A stretch of DNA of 64,000 nucleotides from Siphonodentalium dalli (GCA_032622095.1 CP136066.1:193306816-193370815), one strand, 5' to 3'. Shown: positions 46,564 through 58,460, counted from the first letter of the stretch. A program made the numbers and translations. Notes: generated by a model not told the origin, from the letters alone.

Positions 46564-46940
46564 CCCTTTCTATACTAAATATATACTCATTGACGAGTAG
46601 TTCCCGTGGGAACAATGAATCCTTCTGCATGTGTAATATCTTTTTGACTGTCGTCTGCTGTTATAGCATAAATATTCCTCCAAATGAATAATAGGGCTAA
46701 CCCTTGCTTTACTAAATACTCATTGACGAGAAGTTTCCTTTGGAAATGTTCAGATAATGTTCAATAGGCCGTTAACTTTGTTGAACTTACATGTATTATC
46801 TGAACATTCCCCACCAATGAATATGAATCCTTCTGTTCTTATCTTTTCGTCTATCGTCTGTTTTATAGTCTGAACATTCATCTAAATGAATAAGACAGAC
46901 CATTCCATCTACTTTTTTAACTGGGTGAGAGAATTCCTTT
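46564..46940 (+). mobile_element. composite of CTRTACTAAATACTC-group TTAA elements
   Basis: A first terminus, CCCTTTCTATACTAAAT, is at 46564. After a block ending 'CCTCCAAATGAATAATAGGG', a second terminus, CCCTTGCTTTACTAAATACT, starts at 46700. This leads to an internal palindrome (GGAAATGTTCAGATAAT and its inverse, about 46742-46812) and a right part ending near 46940. The same end-to-start junction occurs at 48852, so the composite itself has been copied. Confidence 0.6.
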
Positions 46941-48178
46941 AATATATCAGGTCTGGCAAATTCCCAATTATAGCCACAATAGCTATGGTAGCTAAATTTG
47001 ACTTTCGTAAATCAATATTTTACCAATCTGCATTGCATACAAGCTTTACCGCGAGCTGTTGCAACTAAAGGTGAAGGGTACTTAGTATTATGTTGTTAAT
47101 CGTATGAAACCACTACCGATGACATTTCGGTTGCGCCAGCTTGCGGAATATCAGAGAACCATAGCTAAGCACATGCGTCTGTTTAGATATTGGTTATGCT
47201 ATGTGATATGGGACTCAGATCCATCCATAGGGCCTATATGATTTATTCTTCTATTTAGGTACAGTTGTCAGGAAAAAGTAACAATGTTGGAATATTTTGT
47301 TAATTATACATGAAAATAGCAAACAATATTAATTTACTAAGAGTATAATCAAATCATGTTCTTGTATATTTAAATGATTGTTTGTTTGATTGGGTTATCT
47401 CTCTTCAACCAGATTCATCCATCAGCAATAGCCTGATGTAGCTACAATAGCTACATAAGGTTATTGTAGCTATATATTTGGGAATTGCCAGACATGTATA
47501 TACATTCGGCAAACGTCGTCAGATTCCGTCACCGTTTCAGACTCGGCTTTAATACAACGCCATGATTGGTTCGAACTATATCATGTTATTTTTAGCTCGG
47601 TCAAGTACAGGCGCGCGCCAATTTGAATTTGGTTACATTCCGTCGGTTCGTGGGTATGAAAACATTTACATGTACATTTAACGTCGAATTAAGCAATATA
47701 AAAGTGTTGTTTTACAAAGCTGATAAAAATTAGTCCATAAAATATCTATATGCAATTACCAGATACCTAAATTGACTTTTGTAGACAAGTCCAATGGCAC
47801 AATTGTTGCGAGGTGATACGATTGGTACGACACCAGGCGGATATGCCGTTGTAGACTCATAACCGTAAATCGGTGCTATCAATGGCATTAATATAGGATG
47901 GTTGGTCCATGTTTCCTGATATTTGGTGATCAAAGAACACGAGCCGAACATAATTATTGGATCATATAACTCGTCAAATAACACTACACATAATCGGACT
48001 ATTTTATGCGGAACATCGGCTATAGAGTGGTGACAATTTCTTCAAGATCCGGGTATAATCATCCGCGAAAAATTAGTTCTAATTGCACCAGAGAGCTAGC
48101 CCCAGAGGTCATAGGTCGAGGAGTCCACAATTATTTATATAGAAAGGGTTAAATTGTCATGCATTTTTTCTCTTTCAG
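46941..48178. other. presumed intron or upstream sequence of the ankyrin gene
   Basis: No exon or repeat that I can support. It directly precedes the splice acceptor at 48177-48178. Confidence 0.35.
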
Positions 48179-48408
48179 AGACTCTGTGCGAATATCGAGA
48201 AAGCTCGAGGATCGTCGCTCTCGGGTTGAAGCGGCCATGAGCAGAAGGGCGAGTGTGTTTGCGAAACAGCATCCCGGAAAGCCTCGAGTTCGATTCCCAG
48301 ACGAGTTAGTGTTCTTAGACAGTATAAAGGAAAATGACATTAAGGAAATTAAATTGATGCTTCGGCGAGCTAGTCTCAAGGTCGACCTCAATGCCATCAA
48401 CAGTGCAG
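48179..48408 (+). CDS. internal exon, PP1 regulatory ankyrin protein (PPP1R27-like)
   Basis: The exon encodes 76 full codons. The preceding intron ends in a pyrimidine-rich tract and CAG (48176-48178); a GTACGT donor starts at 48409. The reading frame enters in phase 2 and leaves in phase 1. Residues 1-36 are basic and polar and include RRASV, a consensus-like PKA site. RVRF at about 37-40 is a PP1-docking RVxF motif. It is followed directly by PDELVFLDSIKENDIKEI, the start of an ankyrin stack. This order and spacing resemble PPP1R27 (dysferlin-interacting protein 1), a small PP1-binding ankyrin protein. PPP1R12/R16-type proteins are the alternative. The downstream ankyrin exons are not found in the window. 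Whether the gene is expressed is unknown. Confidence 0.72.
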
Positions 48409-48774
48409 GTACGTCAGCTAACATTTAACTTATTCATCAATGACCCTTTAACAATGGGAACGTGAATATTCGATCCTGAGAAGATTCGGCCCTGTAATTT
48501 TCGGCCCCAGAAAGATTCGGCCAAGATTCGACCTGGGTATAATCGTCCGGGTCTTTTGATCTAATTAATATGCAGCGTCATGTGTGGAGACAAGGGGGCT
48601 TTGTTTTAATGAAAAACTATTTACAACAATATACCTGATTGATTCACATAATTACTTTGATTTAGCCATACATCATAAATATAATTATGTTAAACAATAA
48701 AAAACAAAAATGACAAAATATCAGTATACATACATAACCTATATTTATTATTTTGATTATAGTCCATTTGACCT

Positions 48775-48938
48775 AATCCGAATGCATACATGCGAGATAA
48801 CTCGTAATATCGTTTTGACTGTCGTCTGCTTTTAGAGCATAAACATTCCTCCAAATGAATAATAGGGTTAACTCTTGCTTTACTAAATACTCATTAATTA
48901 AAGAAGTTTCCTTTGGAAATGTTCAGATAATAAGTTCA
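48775..48938 (+). mobile_element. half of a CTRTACTAAATACTC-group composite
   Basis: Collinear with 46610-46770, including the junction 'AATAATAGGGTTAACTCTTG'. It stops at 'AGATAATAAGTTCAAT', the tip of the internal palindrome. The partial exon copy begins there. Confidence 0.7.
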
Positions 48939-49052
48939 ATATCCAGAAAGCTCGAGGATCGTCGCTCTTGGGTGGAAGCGGCCACGAGCAGAAGGGCGAG
49001 TTTGTTTGCGAAACAGCACCCGGAAAGCCTCGAGTTCGATTCCCAGACGAGT
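48939..49052 (+). pseudogene. partial, frameshifted duplicate of the ankyrin-gene exon
   Basis: Matches about 115 bases of 48179-48408 (from the ATATC after the exon's fourth codon to GACGAGT) with five or six substitutions and one missing base. The single-base loss falls after KQHP and shifts the frame, so RVRFPDE is read in another phase. The splice acceptor is replaced by the half mobile element. The ankyrin start is absent. It is not a usable exon. Confidence 0.8.
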
Positions 49053-51226
49053 CAACTATCTGTTATAAAAGAGCAACGGGAATGGGATTCGGTCCAAAAC
49101 AGCATCAATCAAATCATACCAAGATGTATAGTGGACCGACACCGAGACATGGTCAAGGGATGCAGGTGAACATTCTATGTTGGACACCCTTCGATCGGAG
49201 ACCCCCACTAGCCACGTCCCTTGATATTATATTTCCAGGGACGCATTGTCGTTGATCTCTATTCAAACTGATTTTGCACACGACATCAGTTCCTGCCTAC
49301 GTGAAGAATGTTATGTATACCACTGTTTATAAAATCAACTAATTACTCCGTTTAGTTATACATAGAGAGCTTTTTGTCGTCCGTTTTTGATTATCAATTA
49401 AGCACACCGGCAAAAACTTTGCATGAGACTGGTGTTGTTCGATGAAATCTCGTCAGTCGTCTGATGGTTGCCTCTTTCGTTTTTTCATACAATCAACCTT
49501 CTGAGGTGTTTGATATTATTCGTTGATTAAACGGGTAATCATATATAAGTAGTTAAGTGCATTATATGCGCCGAGGTTACTAACCCCGGAACGTACTTTG
49601 TTGTACGTGTACCCGACAAAGAACACCCACATACATTAGAGGAGGTTGTAAATAAACAGCGATATTGCGCGCGCATCGACTTCGAATCTGGCTGGGAATT
49701 GCGTCATCGGAATGGAAAGCCATACCCCTCGAACTTCCCATTAATTCTAACTCACACGCCCACACATAAAGGATCCAAAAATATTTACTGGTATACCCGT
49801 GCCCGTGGAGCGTAGAGTATTGTAACACCATAATCACAAGAGTATATTGATGTGAGCCTCTGTAAACATACTAAGAGTATAGTATAATGATAGTATGAAT
49901 GCGATATTATCCACAAAACACACATTGTGTGAGCCGAGCGTTTGGTTCTATACAGCACGCAAAGAGTGTGCGATAAGCAACACATTTTTTGGGGGAGAGC
50001 AATTCACGATGACCCATTCAACACTGAAATCTTGAGTGGCGAATATTAGCGACCGCTATACCGGTTTGTTGTAAACAACATGGTGGCAATATTAACAAAA
50101 TTCACATCAGTGGGGCCTCCTTGGTGTTAAGTGTTGTGCTTATCGCACACTCTTTTTTTGTTTACATAACACAGCGTACGAACTTAACAATGACATACTA
50201 TTTACACGATATATATGATTGGTATAAGAACAAAATTTGCCAATATTTTAATATGCTTTCTGGTTATGATGGTTTTAACGGATGTGACTATTTTAACAGC
50301 AATACCACCGCGAAGGCCATCCATACCTTTAATCAAGAACCTTGTGAACAGATGAAATAACGCTGGCGGCATATTTAAAAAACAGCGATACCTATATAAA
50401 ATATACCGGTTATTAGTTGGCCCAATACTAGGAGTACTTATACAACTGTGCGGGTTATCTGCGAAAAATTCACGAAGCCGTTCAAAGCATCTTCTGATAA
50501 ACTGTAGAAAATACACCAGAAACTAGTGGCGCTCGAATCAAAAGAGCAGTGGAAGGTTAAAGGTCCGTGACTGTTTTGATACACAAATTACATCTGGCAA
50601 TACAATAAATCCATAAATCACCGAAATACTTTTATACGAACTATATATGCACATGAACGACATATTGAACTAATTTAAGCTTGATATCCATCATCTCCAA
50701 TTATACAATAATTTGGGCTTCATAACACTCATACCAGTTGAAGAAAAATATGTTACAATGGCGGCTAATCCATGGATGCAGATGCAACGCTCTTTGAAAT
50801 ATGGTATATACATACACATGCATGATTCACCGCACCGAACCGAAATAAAACTTGAAAAAAAAAAAACATAATTAACACTAGTAATAAATTGGAGAGGTAT
50901 GTTATACAGGACTATAATGGTGTATTTTGATAATTGTGGTTGAGTCCATGGTCGAGGTATGTGTGCAGAACCATGTGTCGGTGTTGACTGCCATATGACA
51001 TCAGGTTTTTTCCGCATTGATATCTTCAGTTGAAGTCTCGCACAATTATGTTCTTGTAAGTTTCATCGTTCCATTTATATACATCCACATTTACATTCAC
51101 GACCTAATGTATAATGTTCATAACAAAGCACATCAAAATTACTTCATATGGGGTCGACGGGCTGCCAACACAGGGAGTGGGGCGACAAATATTTGATGTC
51201 AACTTTGGTCAATATTTTCAACAGTG
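49053..51226. other. presumed intronic or intergenic; no exon recognised
   Basis: I searched for an ankyrin-repeat exon (a TPLH-like motif) on the plus strand and found none. Frames of 66-108 codons lack motifs. Confidence 0.35.
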
Positions 51227-51655
51227 GGAAATGTCATGCCTGGCATGACTTTAGTTGGAAATTTCATGCCAGGCATGACTTTAGTTGGAAATTTCATGCC
51301 AGGCATGACTTTAGTTGGAAATTTCATGCCAGGCATGACTTAAGTTGGAAATTTCATGCCAGGCATGGCTTTAGTTGGAAATTTCATGCCAGGCATGACT
51401 TTAGTTGGAAATTTCATGCCAGGCGTGACTTTAGTTGAAAATTTCATGCCTGGCATTACTTTAGTTGGAAATTTCATGCAGGCATGACTTTATTTGGAAA
51501 TTTCATGCCAGGCATGACCTTATATTTGGAAATTTCATGTCCGGTATGACTTTAGTTGGAAATTTCATGCCAAGCATGACTTTATTTCGAAATTTCATGT
51601 CAGGCATGACTTTAGTTGGAAATTTCATGCCTGGCATGACTTTAGTTGGAAATTT
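51227..51655 (+). repeat. 30-bp satellite, about 14 units, palindromic core
   Basis: Unit: TTGGAAATTTCATGCC then AGGCATGACTTTAG. Each contains CATGCCWGGCATG, a near-perfect 13-bp palindrome. Because 30 is a multiple of three, one phase reads a 10-residue repeat (KFHARHDFSW, 51148-51438). Indels break it after about 8 units, so I do not call a protein. Isolated monomer-like sequences lie at 6586-6640 and 41938-41990. Confidence 0.9.
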
Positions 51656-52464
51656 TTCACATATGTTGAAATTGTTTTCATTTTATTTCTTTTCGAGCCA
51701 AACATTAGCGTAAAGTTTGTTGTTTTTAGACCAACCGTTGCATATTTTTTATACTTTTGGTCAAAATGTTGATCTCAAATGGCTATCAGTTTGGAAAATT
51801 TCCAACCTTTGGATGGTATCAGGTTGGAAACAGTTGGAAAGCTTGAGGTACCACCGTACCAGTGGTGCAAATGGAATTATGATAACAAGGTGGAAACCCC
51901 AACTGATACAATCTGGTCACGTCCCTGAGCAAATCTATGACTGTGAAAGCATAAAGTATGCAGTATACTTACACCCGAGCATATAATCTAATAGTATGGT
52001 GTTAACGGGAGAAAAAAAGTACCAAATTGAAGTGGCTTAATATCGTTAAGTCCCTATAGAGCGCAAATGGGAAGGGAACACTATACCATGTTATATAACC
52101 GACACAAACCTTGATTACAGCGGATCTTAGTAGCCTGCAATTAATTATTTTGGCATGTGAAATTCTAACGTGATAACCCCGTTATTAAACATCTCTTTTG
52201 ATGGCGTTGAATCTGTGCCAAGATGCTCGTATAGTTAACTGACTCCGTTTGTTTTCATTTGTGATAACTCTCCTGCAACCGCCGGTAGTGCATATATCAT
52301 ACCGCGACAAGAAGAGATCGATCAACCAACAGCTCCGAGATGTTCAACTCAAAATTCCAGAGGTCGTCCAATGATACAAAAGCATGGATTTCAATTATAG
52401 AGTCAAGCCGATATGCATACGTGCACAGAACACGACATTGCAGCCCCTTCGCCGAGGTCTTTAA
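51656..52464. other. no feature recognised
   Basis: The first 250 bases still contain scattered GTTGGAAA motifs related to the preceding satellite. Nothing else is supported. Confidence 0.4.
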
Positions 52465-52691
52465 ACCTTTCTATACTAAATACTCATTGACGAGTAGTTA
52501 TCCCTCAGCAAATTTTCATATAATAAGTTCATCAACGTTTGTCGAACTTATTATCTAAATATTTCCCATCCATCCACACTTTTATTATCTTTTCATACAC
52601 TGTCGTCTGCTCATCTATCCATATGAAGTATAGACCATTCCAATGTATACTATTATAGCTGGGTGGGATAATCCATTCAGCCGAGAAAGGG
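52465..52691 (+). mobile_element. CTRTACTAAATACTC-group TTAA element, complete copy
   Basis: 227 bp between TTAA at 52461-52464 and 52692-52695. The left end is ACCTTTCTATACTAAATACT; the right end is the reverse complement of CCCTTTCTCGGCTGAATGG. It contains the palindrome 'AATAAGTTC..GAACTTATTAT' and the TGTCGTCTGCTC block. Confidence 0.8.
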
Positions 52692-53188
52692 TTAAAACAC
52701 ATCTGCACTCGAGGAACAAACTGTTACGTGAGCCAATGAAAGGTAATATTTGCACCTCAAGAGATGCCCTATTTCACCAACTGTTCAAAGTGTTAGGTTG
52801 CCTCTCCGCGTATAAAGTTACTATACGATGTAATATAGTATCTTAGCACCACGAATCTTTTACCTGCGGTTGGTTATATCTCAGCACCATTCAGGAAACT
52901 ACTAAACACCATACCACGATATTGCACGATTTGCTGGTACATGAAATGCAAACACAGATGATGATTAATCTCATTATTAAACTACGCGCCATGGCACGTT
53001 TAAACCACCAACACCTCACAATAAGCCACCCCAATGCGCTATGTATGTTACTGGATGAACAACCGGGTCTTAATGTTTTGTGTTGATTTCAATATGTTAG
53101 TAACGAATGTTTTGATCGTCAGCTGCACCAACACGTGACACCTTCTGCACGATTCAATCTCTTCATATTAAACACGTTGATATTCTTA
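52692..53188. other. no feature recognised
   Basis: No supported gene or repeat boundary. Confidence 0.4.
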
Positions 53189-53738
53189 CAGGGTTGGCGC
53201 TGGACCAAAATGTTTTCTTGCTAAATGAAGTTTTTTGGCCAAATTCAAAAAGGACTTAACAAATTGAATTGAGGGTCTAATTTGTCGTACAAATACAGTA
53301 ATGCCCTAAGTAATCGACTCCTTAACCACAGCAGAATTATGGGTAACTTTTCAGGATTTAGTCGGAAATATGGCTTGTTGCCATTCATCGGAAAGCTCTC
53401 CCCGAAAAGTTACCCATAATTATGCTGTGGTTAAGGAGTCGATTACTTAGAGCATTACTGTAGGTGCAATTCTCATGTTTTGATTTATAGCAGCCTCAAA
53501 ACGAACTTCACATAACATCGTTTTTTGTATCTGATATTTAACCACAGGCGATTAACTATTCATACATGTTTTAATGTTTGTTTTGTCAATAGTGTAGTTT
53601 TGTTAATGACTTTCGAAGGCGTTTAAAACAATTTAGAAACAAACATGTCAAAATGTTTGCCAAATAAAATTTTGATTTTGGCCAAATGAAATAGTTTTTG
53701 GCCAATGGCAAATTTGGCAAGTGGCAGCGAGAACCTTG
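53189..53738. mobile_element. 550-bp hAT-type element with nested palindrome
   Basis: Termini CAGGGTTGGCGCTG and, inverted, CAAGGTTCTCGCTG. Flanking octamers TATTCTTA (53181-53188) and CATTCTTA (53739-53746) match at 7 of 8. Subterminal TTGGCCAA-like motifs are repeated near the right end. No transposase. The TA element 53296-53460 is inserted inside. Confidence 0.75.
53296..53460. mobile_element. CAGTAATGC palindromic TA element, copy 2
   Basis: 165 bp between TA at 53294-53295 and 53461-53462. Left arm complete as in 6127-6338. The right arm has lost the bases between GGAAAGCTCTC and CCGAAAAGTTACCC. Confidence 0.85.
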
Positions 53739-53746
53739 CATTCTTA

Positions 53747-56639
53747 GCCCCATTGGGCTGGTTGACAAATTTATAATTGTGAACAAACGTCGCCTTGATT
53801 GATAGAGTGTTGTATTAGTGGCACGAGAAAAGACAGATAAATAGCGCGAGGAGGAGTGATAGTTGGGAAGAGAAGATATAACATGCTTTGTATCACACGG
53901 GTTAATAAATTTCGTTTATAATTGTGACTCATTAGAAATCCAGAACAACTGTGGCCTTGAAGTGTCCAAGTGATATAGAATCTCATATGCATCATTCACC
54001 CCATAAGACTCCCCCTTTATCTACCAAAAATGCATAAAAAATTCCAAACTAGGAAATAGAGTTTTTCCCCTTCCATCGAGAATAATAGATTGACAGTACA
54101 GTCCTCATAAAAAAATAGCACAGAATACACGTCGATACTTCGACAAAAACATCGTGTTCGCAGTTTAGTCGACCGAATAAGTTGATAATACAATCTTTTG
54201 GAGCTTCCTCTTTCAAATGGTATATAATATGGAACATGCTGTATACACAACGTGATATGGGGACATATTATGGACATGTTCGAGGTACGTTAAACTGATA
54301 AGTTAGTTGTCAGGCGCTATGCCAACTGGAGGATAGCATTCTACTAACATCGCCAAAATTCTCAAGAAAATCGACCGTTCCACTCCATAGAAAACATCGT
54401 CCGAACAACGCTCAATTGTAAATATTTACTTCTCGAATGGAGACGCAACTATCAGCGATAATCTAACGAAAATTATTTCGCCATCGAGAGTCACTGAATT
54501 TAGTTAATATATAGGAATGTGTGTGTTGTGACGGTGGGTGTTGTGAATTGGATATAATATTTGTAAAAATAACTACTTTGAGCAAGATTATTCTCCATTT
54601 CTATTTGATGACCCTACCGGAGTGTTTCACATCACTTTAAGATTATTCTCCATTTCTATTTGATCACCCTACCGGAGTGTTTCACATTGCTTTAAGTGGG
54701 CCTTTCAAATTTCAAAAAAGTCTCAGGGTGTCTCTCCAATATTTATCAGAACAGGGTTGTACGGCGATATATAATCAACTACCAATAATACACGAGAACT
54801 GCAGTCAGGAAAGGGGGTTATAAGTACAGTTGAACCGTTAACACATGTGAGGTACAGATTGCTCGCGAGCCAAGTAATTCCCACCAACAACGTGTGACTG
54901 TGAGGTGGTTCTGTACTATTTGGGGTCTGTTATATATATATAAACGCCCACCGCAGAGGATCGTTTTAATGTGGGAAGTCAAAGACGTGTGAAAAAGAGC
55001 TTGCAAGAGTGAACGTGCATATTCTAATTGACGGCATCTTGGTTCTTATAGCCATCTATGTTTCAGCTCAAAGACGGTGTGTTGAAACATCGGACGCGCA
55101 ATCAAACACCTCGTGAAGTGCCAAAAATAAGGTCCTTGTTAAAGTTCTCAGTTAATAACGCCGCAACTTGAACAGGGAAAATGAATTTCGTCTTTGTATT
55201 TCTTTATATTCGAACATTAATGTGCCAACACGAAGAACAGTTATCTTATATCCAAACACCACGTGAACTCTAAATTCGGTACGAACTAATTATATTCGCG
55301 GAAGGATCGATAGAATACGTATAATAACTCGGTTATACAAAAAACAATATTATTCTGACGCAAAACATTTTGATGATTCATCGTGTAAAACACGAGAATT
55401 TCAAGGTTCTTGGAATCATATGTTTCATTTTACAGTTTGATTTACGTGTAAATTCAATGTTATCTGTTTGATCTGGCAAAAACGTCTTGGAACGTACGTA
55501 AAACTAACCTTGTTATCGTTACTTCAGAGATAGGCACATTAACGCAACCTATATCCGACGTACCCTGTGGATACGACGATGATCTGGCCAGAATATGTTG
55601 ATACCTGGTTTTAAAGTGATTATAATGTTTTAAACAGTATTATCGTACTCACCATGCATATTACATTATGTACGCTGCTATATATCTGCACCTATAGGGA
55701 GGGTTAGCCGAAGATATAACACACCACGTGCGGCGGGCCAAATATGGATGAGTTAATTAGTAATCAATATATACAGAACGACACGACTTCCGCGATGGCA
55801 CAAGTGCCGTATCAACAAACCCATTAACACGCTGGTCATAATGTATAAAGAGGAAAGTTGTTGCAAACCCTGTAATTGCACGCAAATTGACCCAAAAAAT
55901 AATGTTATCACGTGCAAATCTGAACAATTCATGACGTTGATGTACCGCCGGAATCCCTGTCATTGAAATATAATTAACACAACCACCGCCCAGCAACCAG
56001 TTTCCAGCAATTCGAATACTTAGCATTATCAACGAGTAACGAGGACCCGTTATCATGTAACGTTGGACGCGCTTCAGAAATCACATTGAGTAACCGCGGA
56101 CGCGAATATTCAGACAAATAATTTATTTAGAAACATGAATGTGTTGAATGTATAAGGAATCACATGTTTATGTGTTTTACCATTATTTGTCGCATTGTTA
56201 ACCATATGTTTCACAGCAAATTTTAAACAGACGAAACGTTGTCAGGAGACTTGGGTGCTTCATATCGTCATTACTCTGTTTCTCTTTGCACAACTAAGAG
56301 TGTATATGAATGTTTGCTATCGATAGGCACGTGGTTGGGTGGATTTAGGACCCTAGCCATCGGAGAGATAATATCACTCAAGCTAATATGGGACCATGAT
56401 GCAAATTACACGTGTGTGGAGATCACTAACCCATGCCAGCACGCATGTTGTGATAATGAAACCATATTAAATGTGTGCCGACATGAACTGATGCATGTTA
56501 TTTGCAGGATACCAAACACAGGGTCGTGAATAAAAAATAAAATTGTATTGACTATCAAGTCCAGAAAACAGAATGGCATAGTATAAAGAATTCCCTCCAC
56601 CGAACATAGACCGAACTGTTCAATCGGGTTATGCCATGA
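53747..56639. other. gene-free; one 55-bp tandem duplication
   Basis: A 55-bp unit starting GATTATTCTCCATTTC is present twice at 54586-54695. At 55785-55840 a segment with 'CTTCCGCG' and 'GTATCAACAAACCCATTAAC' resembles parts of 59575-60000. No gene is supported; frames up to 99 codons lack motifs. Confidence 0.4.
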
Positions 56640-57878
56640 GACCCCGGCTATCAATAGAGTTCATCCGGAGGAGGACCTGATAAATAAACGCTACAATCCA
56701 GAGAAGTCGGGAGTGGGCAGTAATAGTTCACAGTCCGACGACAGGTATACACACCTCTCCCGGGCCAAAATTTGTTATCAAAACTGACAGTCAGTAGCGA
56801 TGAGGAAACTCGGAGGCCCCTATATCACATGGTGACATCCAGTCAGCGTCCCCGGAAAGATGTATCGGCCATCAAATGACTTGTCCATATATGCTCAGGA
56901 AAGAGTAAAATTGATTGCTGAAGTGCGAAAGACCAGGGGTGATGAGAGGGGGTACGATCAAAAGATCCTTATATAAAACCCCGGATTGACTCACTGGATA
57001 GGCACAGGGCCCCACGGTCATACATCAGACCGGTTGTGAGTAATCATGATCATTACTCGGGACAGGCCTTTGCTAATTATGACCACGGCCAATACGTATC
57101 GGAAACCCAAACGACAAAATATGACTACAGCCACTCAAATAATAATCATAGGGCCAGCCAAATGAAATGAATAATAAAGTGGCAGAGCTGGAACAACGAT
57201 TTGGGTTGTTGGAGAGTTTAAGCAGATTAAACAAACCAAGGGCTAATGCGAGTGACCATTATAGGGAAGGGTTTCCAGAAGGGGACCAAAGCCCACGAGA
57301 ATATGAGCCGCCAAACAGTAATTACCACGGTAGTGTTGATAACCAACAATGGACAGGGTGACCAGTCGACTTATCAGGTGATGATAGTAACTACCATCAC
57401 ACCACGGCTAATCTGGACAGTCAATTGGCTGACCTCGAACAGCGATTTGGGTTGTTTAAAGATTTAATGCAATTAAACAAACCAAGATAACAGTCGCTTG
57501 ACATGACATGGGGGCAAGGACCGCCACTTGACGGGAAGGCCCAACTGTGAGACCGACCGAACCGGTGGGACAGGACAATCCAGTAAGCCGATCACAAATG
57601 ACGGTACTACAAGGGAGCTGGGGATACACAGAGGGGCAGCTCTTTTACGCAGAGGGGCAGCGCATACCACTCGCGTTGTCCAACAGCCAGTAACAGTACC
57701 GACTGTGACACATGGAGCCCCACTACAGGCCACCTGGACATGCCACTGGCCAATCAGTAACACAGGTTCAGTCCAAGGGAATACACATGCACATTCATGG
57801 GTACAGGCCACCTGAACATGTCACTGGCCAATCAGTGGCACAAGTTCAGTCCCAGGGAATACACATGAACATGAACTG
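56640..57878 (+). pseudogene. degenerate coding-like region with internal repeats
   Basis: More GC-rich than its surroundings and open in alternating phases. Readable pieces, in order: YNPEKSGVGSNSSQSDDRYT, SSDEETRRPLYHMVTSSQ, YIRPVVSNHDHYSGQAF, NNKVAELEQRFGLLESLSRL, then a second LADLEQRFGLFKDLMQLNKP. It closes with a 26-codon repeat present twice (57724-57878; YRPPGHATGQSV, then YRPPEHVTGQSV) that ends at a stop. The duplicated ELEQRFGL segments suggest a short coiled-coil repeat. Many frameshifts and stops separate the pieces. I do not recognise the family; a gag-like or cellular low-complexity protein are both possible. Confidence 0.4.
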
Positions 57879-58458
57879 ATGCTTCGTGGTTGTGGAGTAC
57901 ACTCGAATCCACGAATGATGTATTACATGTAGTACATGTGTATGTGGCTTCATCGATGCAAACCTTGCTGTGTCGATTTATGATGTCCTTTGAACTAAAG
58001 GTTTTGTTGCACCCTCTGCAAACATGTGGATAGCTTTTTTGTATGTCGGTTCACGTGTGACTGGAAGAGATCTGGTTTGATACATGTCTTCCCACATCAT
58101 TCAAACGGGCAACATTGTTTTGATGCTTCGTTGTGTATTTTGTAATGTTGTCCGAACATGGATAGACTGGATAACATCACACCACACTTCTCGCAGAGAA
58201 CATTATGGTGGTGGCCATATATGTGAGCCCTGAATCCATCACTCGACCGGAAGCGTTCATGACAAGTTCCACACGACATTGGCTTGTCTTTTATATGAGA
58301 AAGTGAATGTTGCCGTAATGATTGCATGTTTATATATTTCTTCCCACTTCGTGGCATTGCTGGTTACCAGCACCACGCAGAAGGCAGGATCACTGGGGAA
58401 GCTAGGCTGTCATCGACTTCCAGGAATTCGCATTCAATAGGCACTAATATTTCTCCGT
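57832..58458 (-). pseudogene. C2H2 zinc-finger exon, inactivated
   Basis: The minus-strand exon is preceded by a good acceptor (TTTTTCATTTGCAG, AG at 58459-58460). After an acidic leader (GEILVPIECEFLEVDDSL) come a degenerate finger (GKKYINMQSLRQHSLSH) and then fingers with CGTC/HIYGHH and CEKC/HYKIH. The next, CGKTCIKPDLFQSHVNRH, has a TGA inside its Cys pair (58097-58099). Two more follow in another phase (CRGC/HSKVC and CTTC/HEASVH) after an A-run frameshift near 58033. A further TAA lies upstream of the first finger. Tandem fingers imply a nucleic-acid-binding protein. The kept splice site argues against a processed copy. Confidence 0.7.
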
Positions 58459-58460
58459 CT

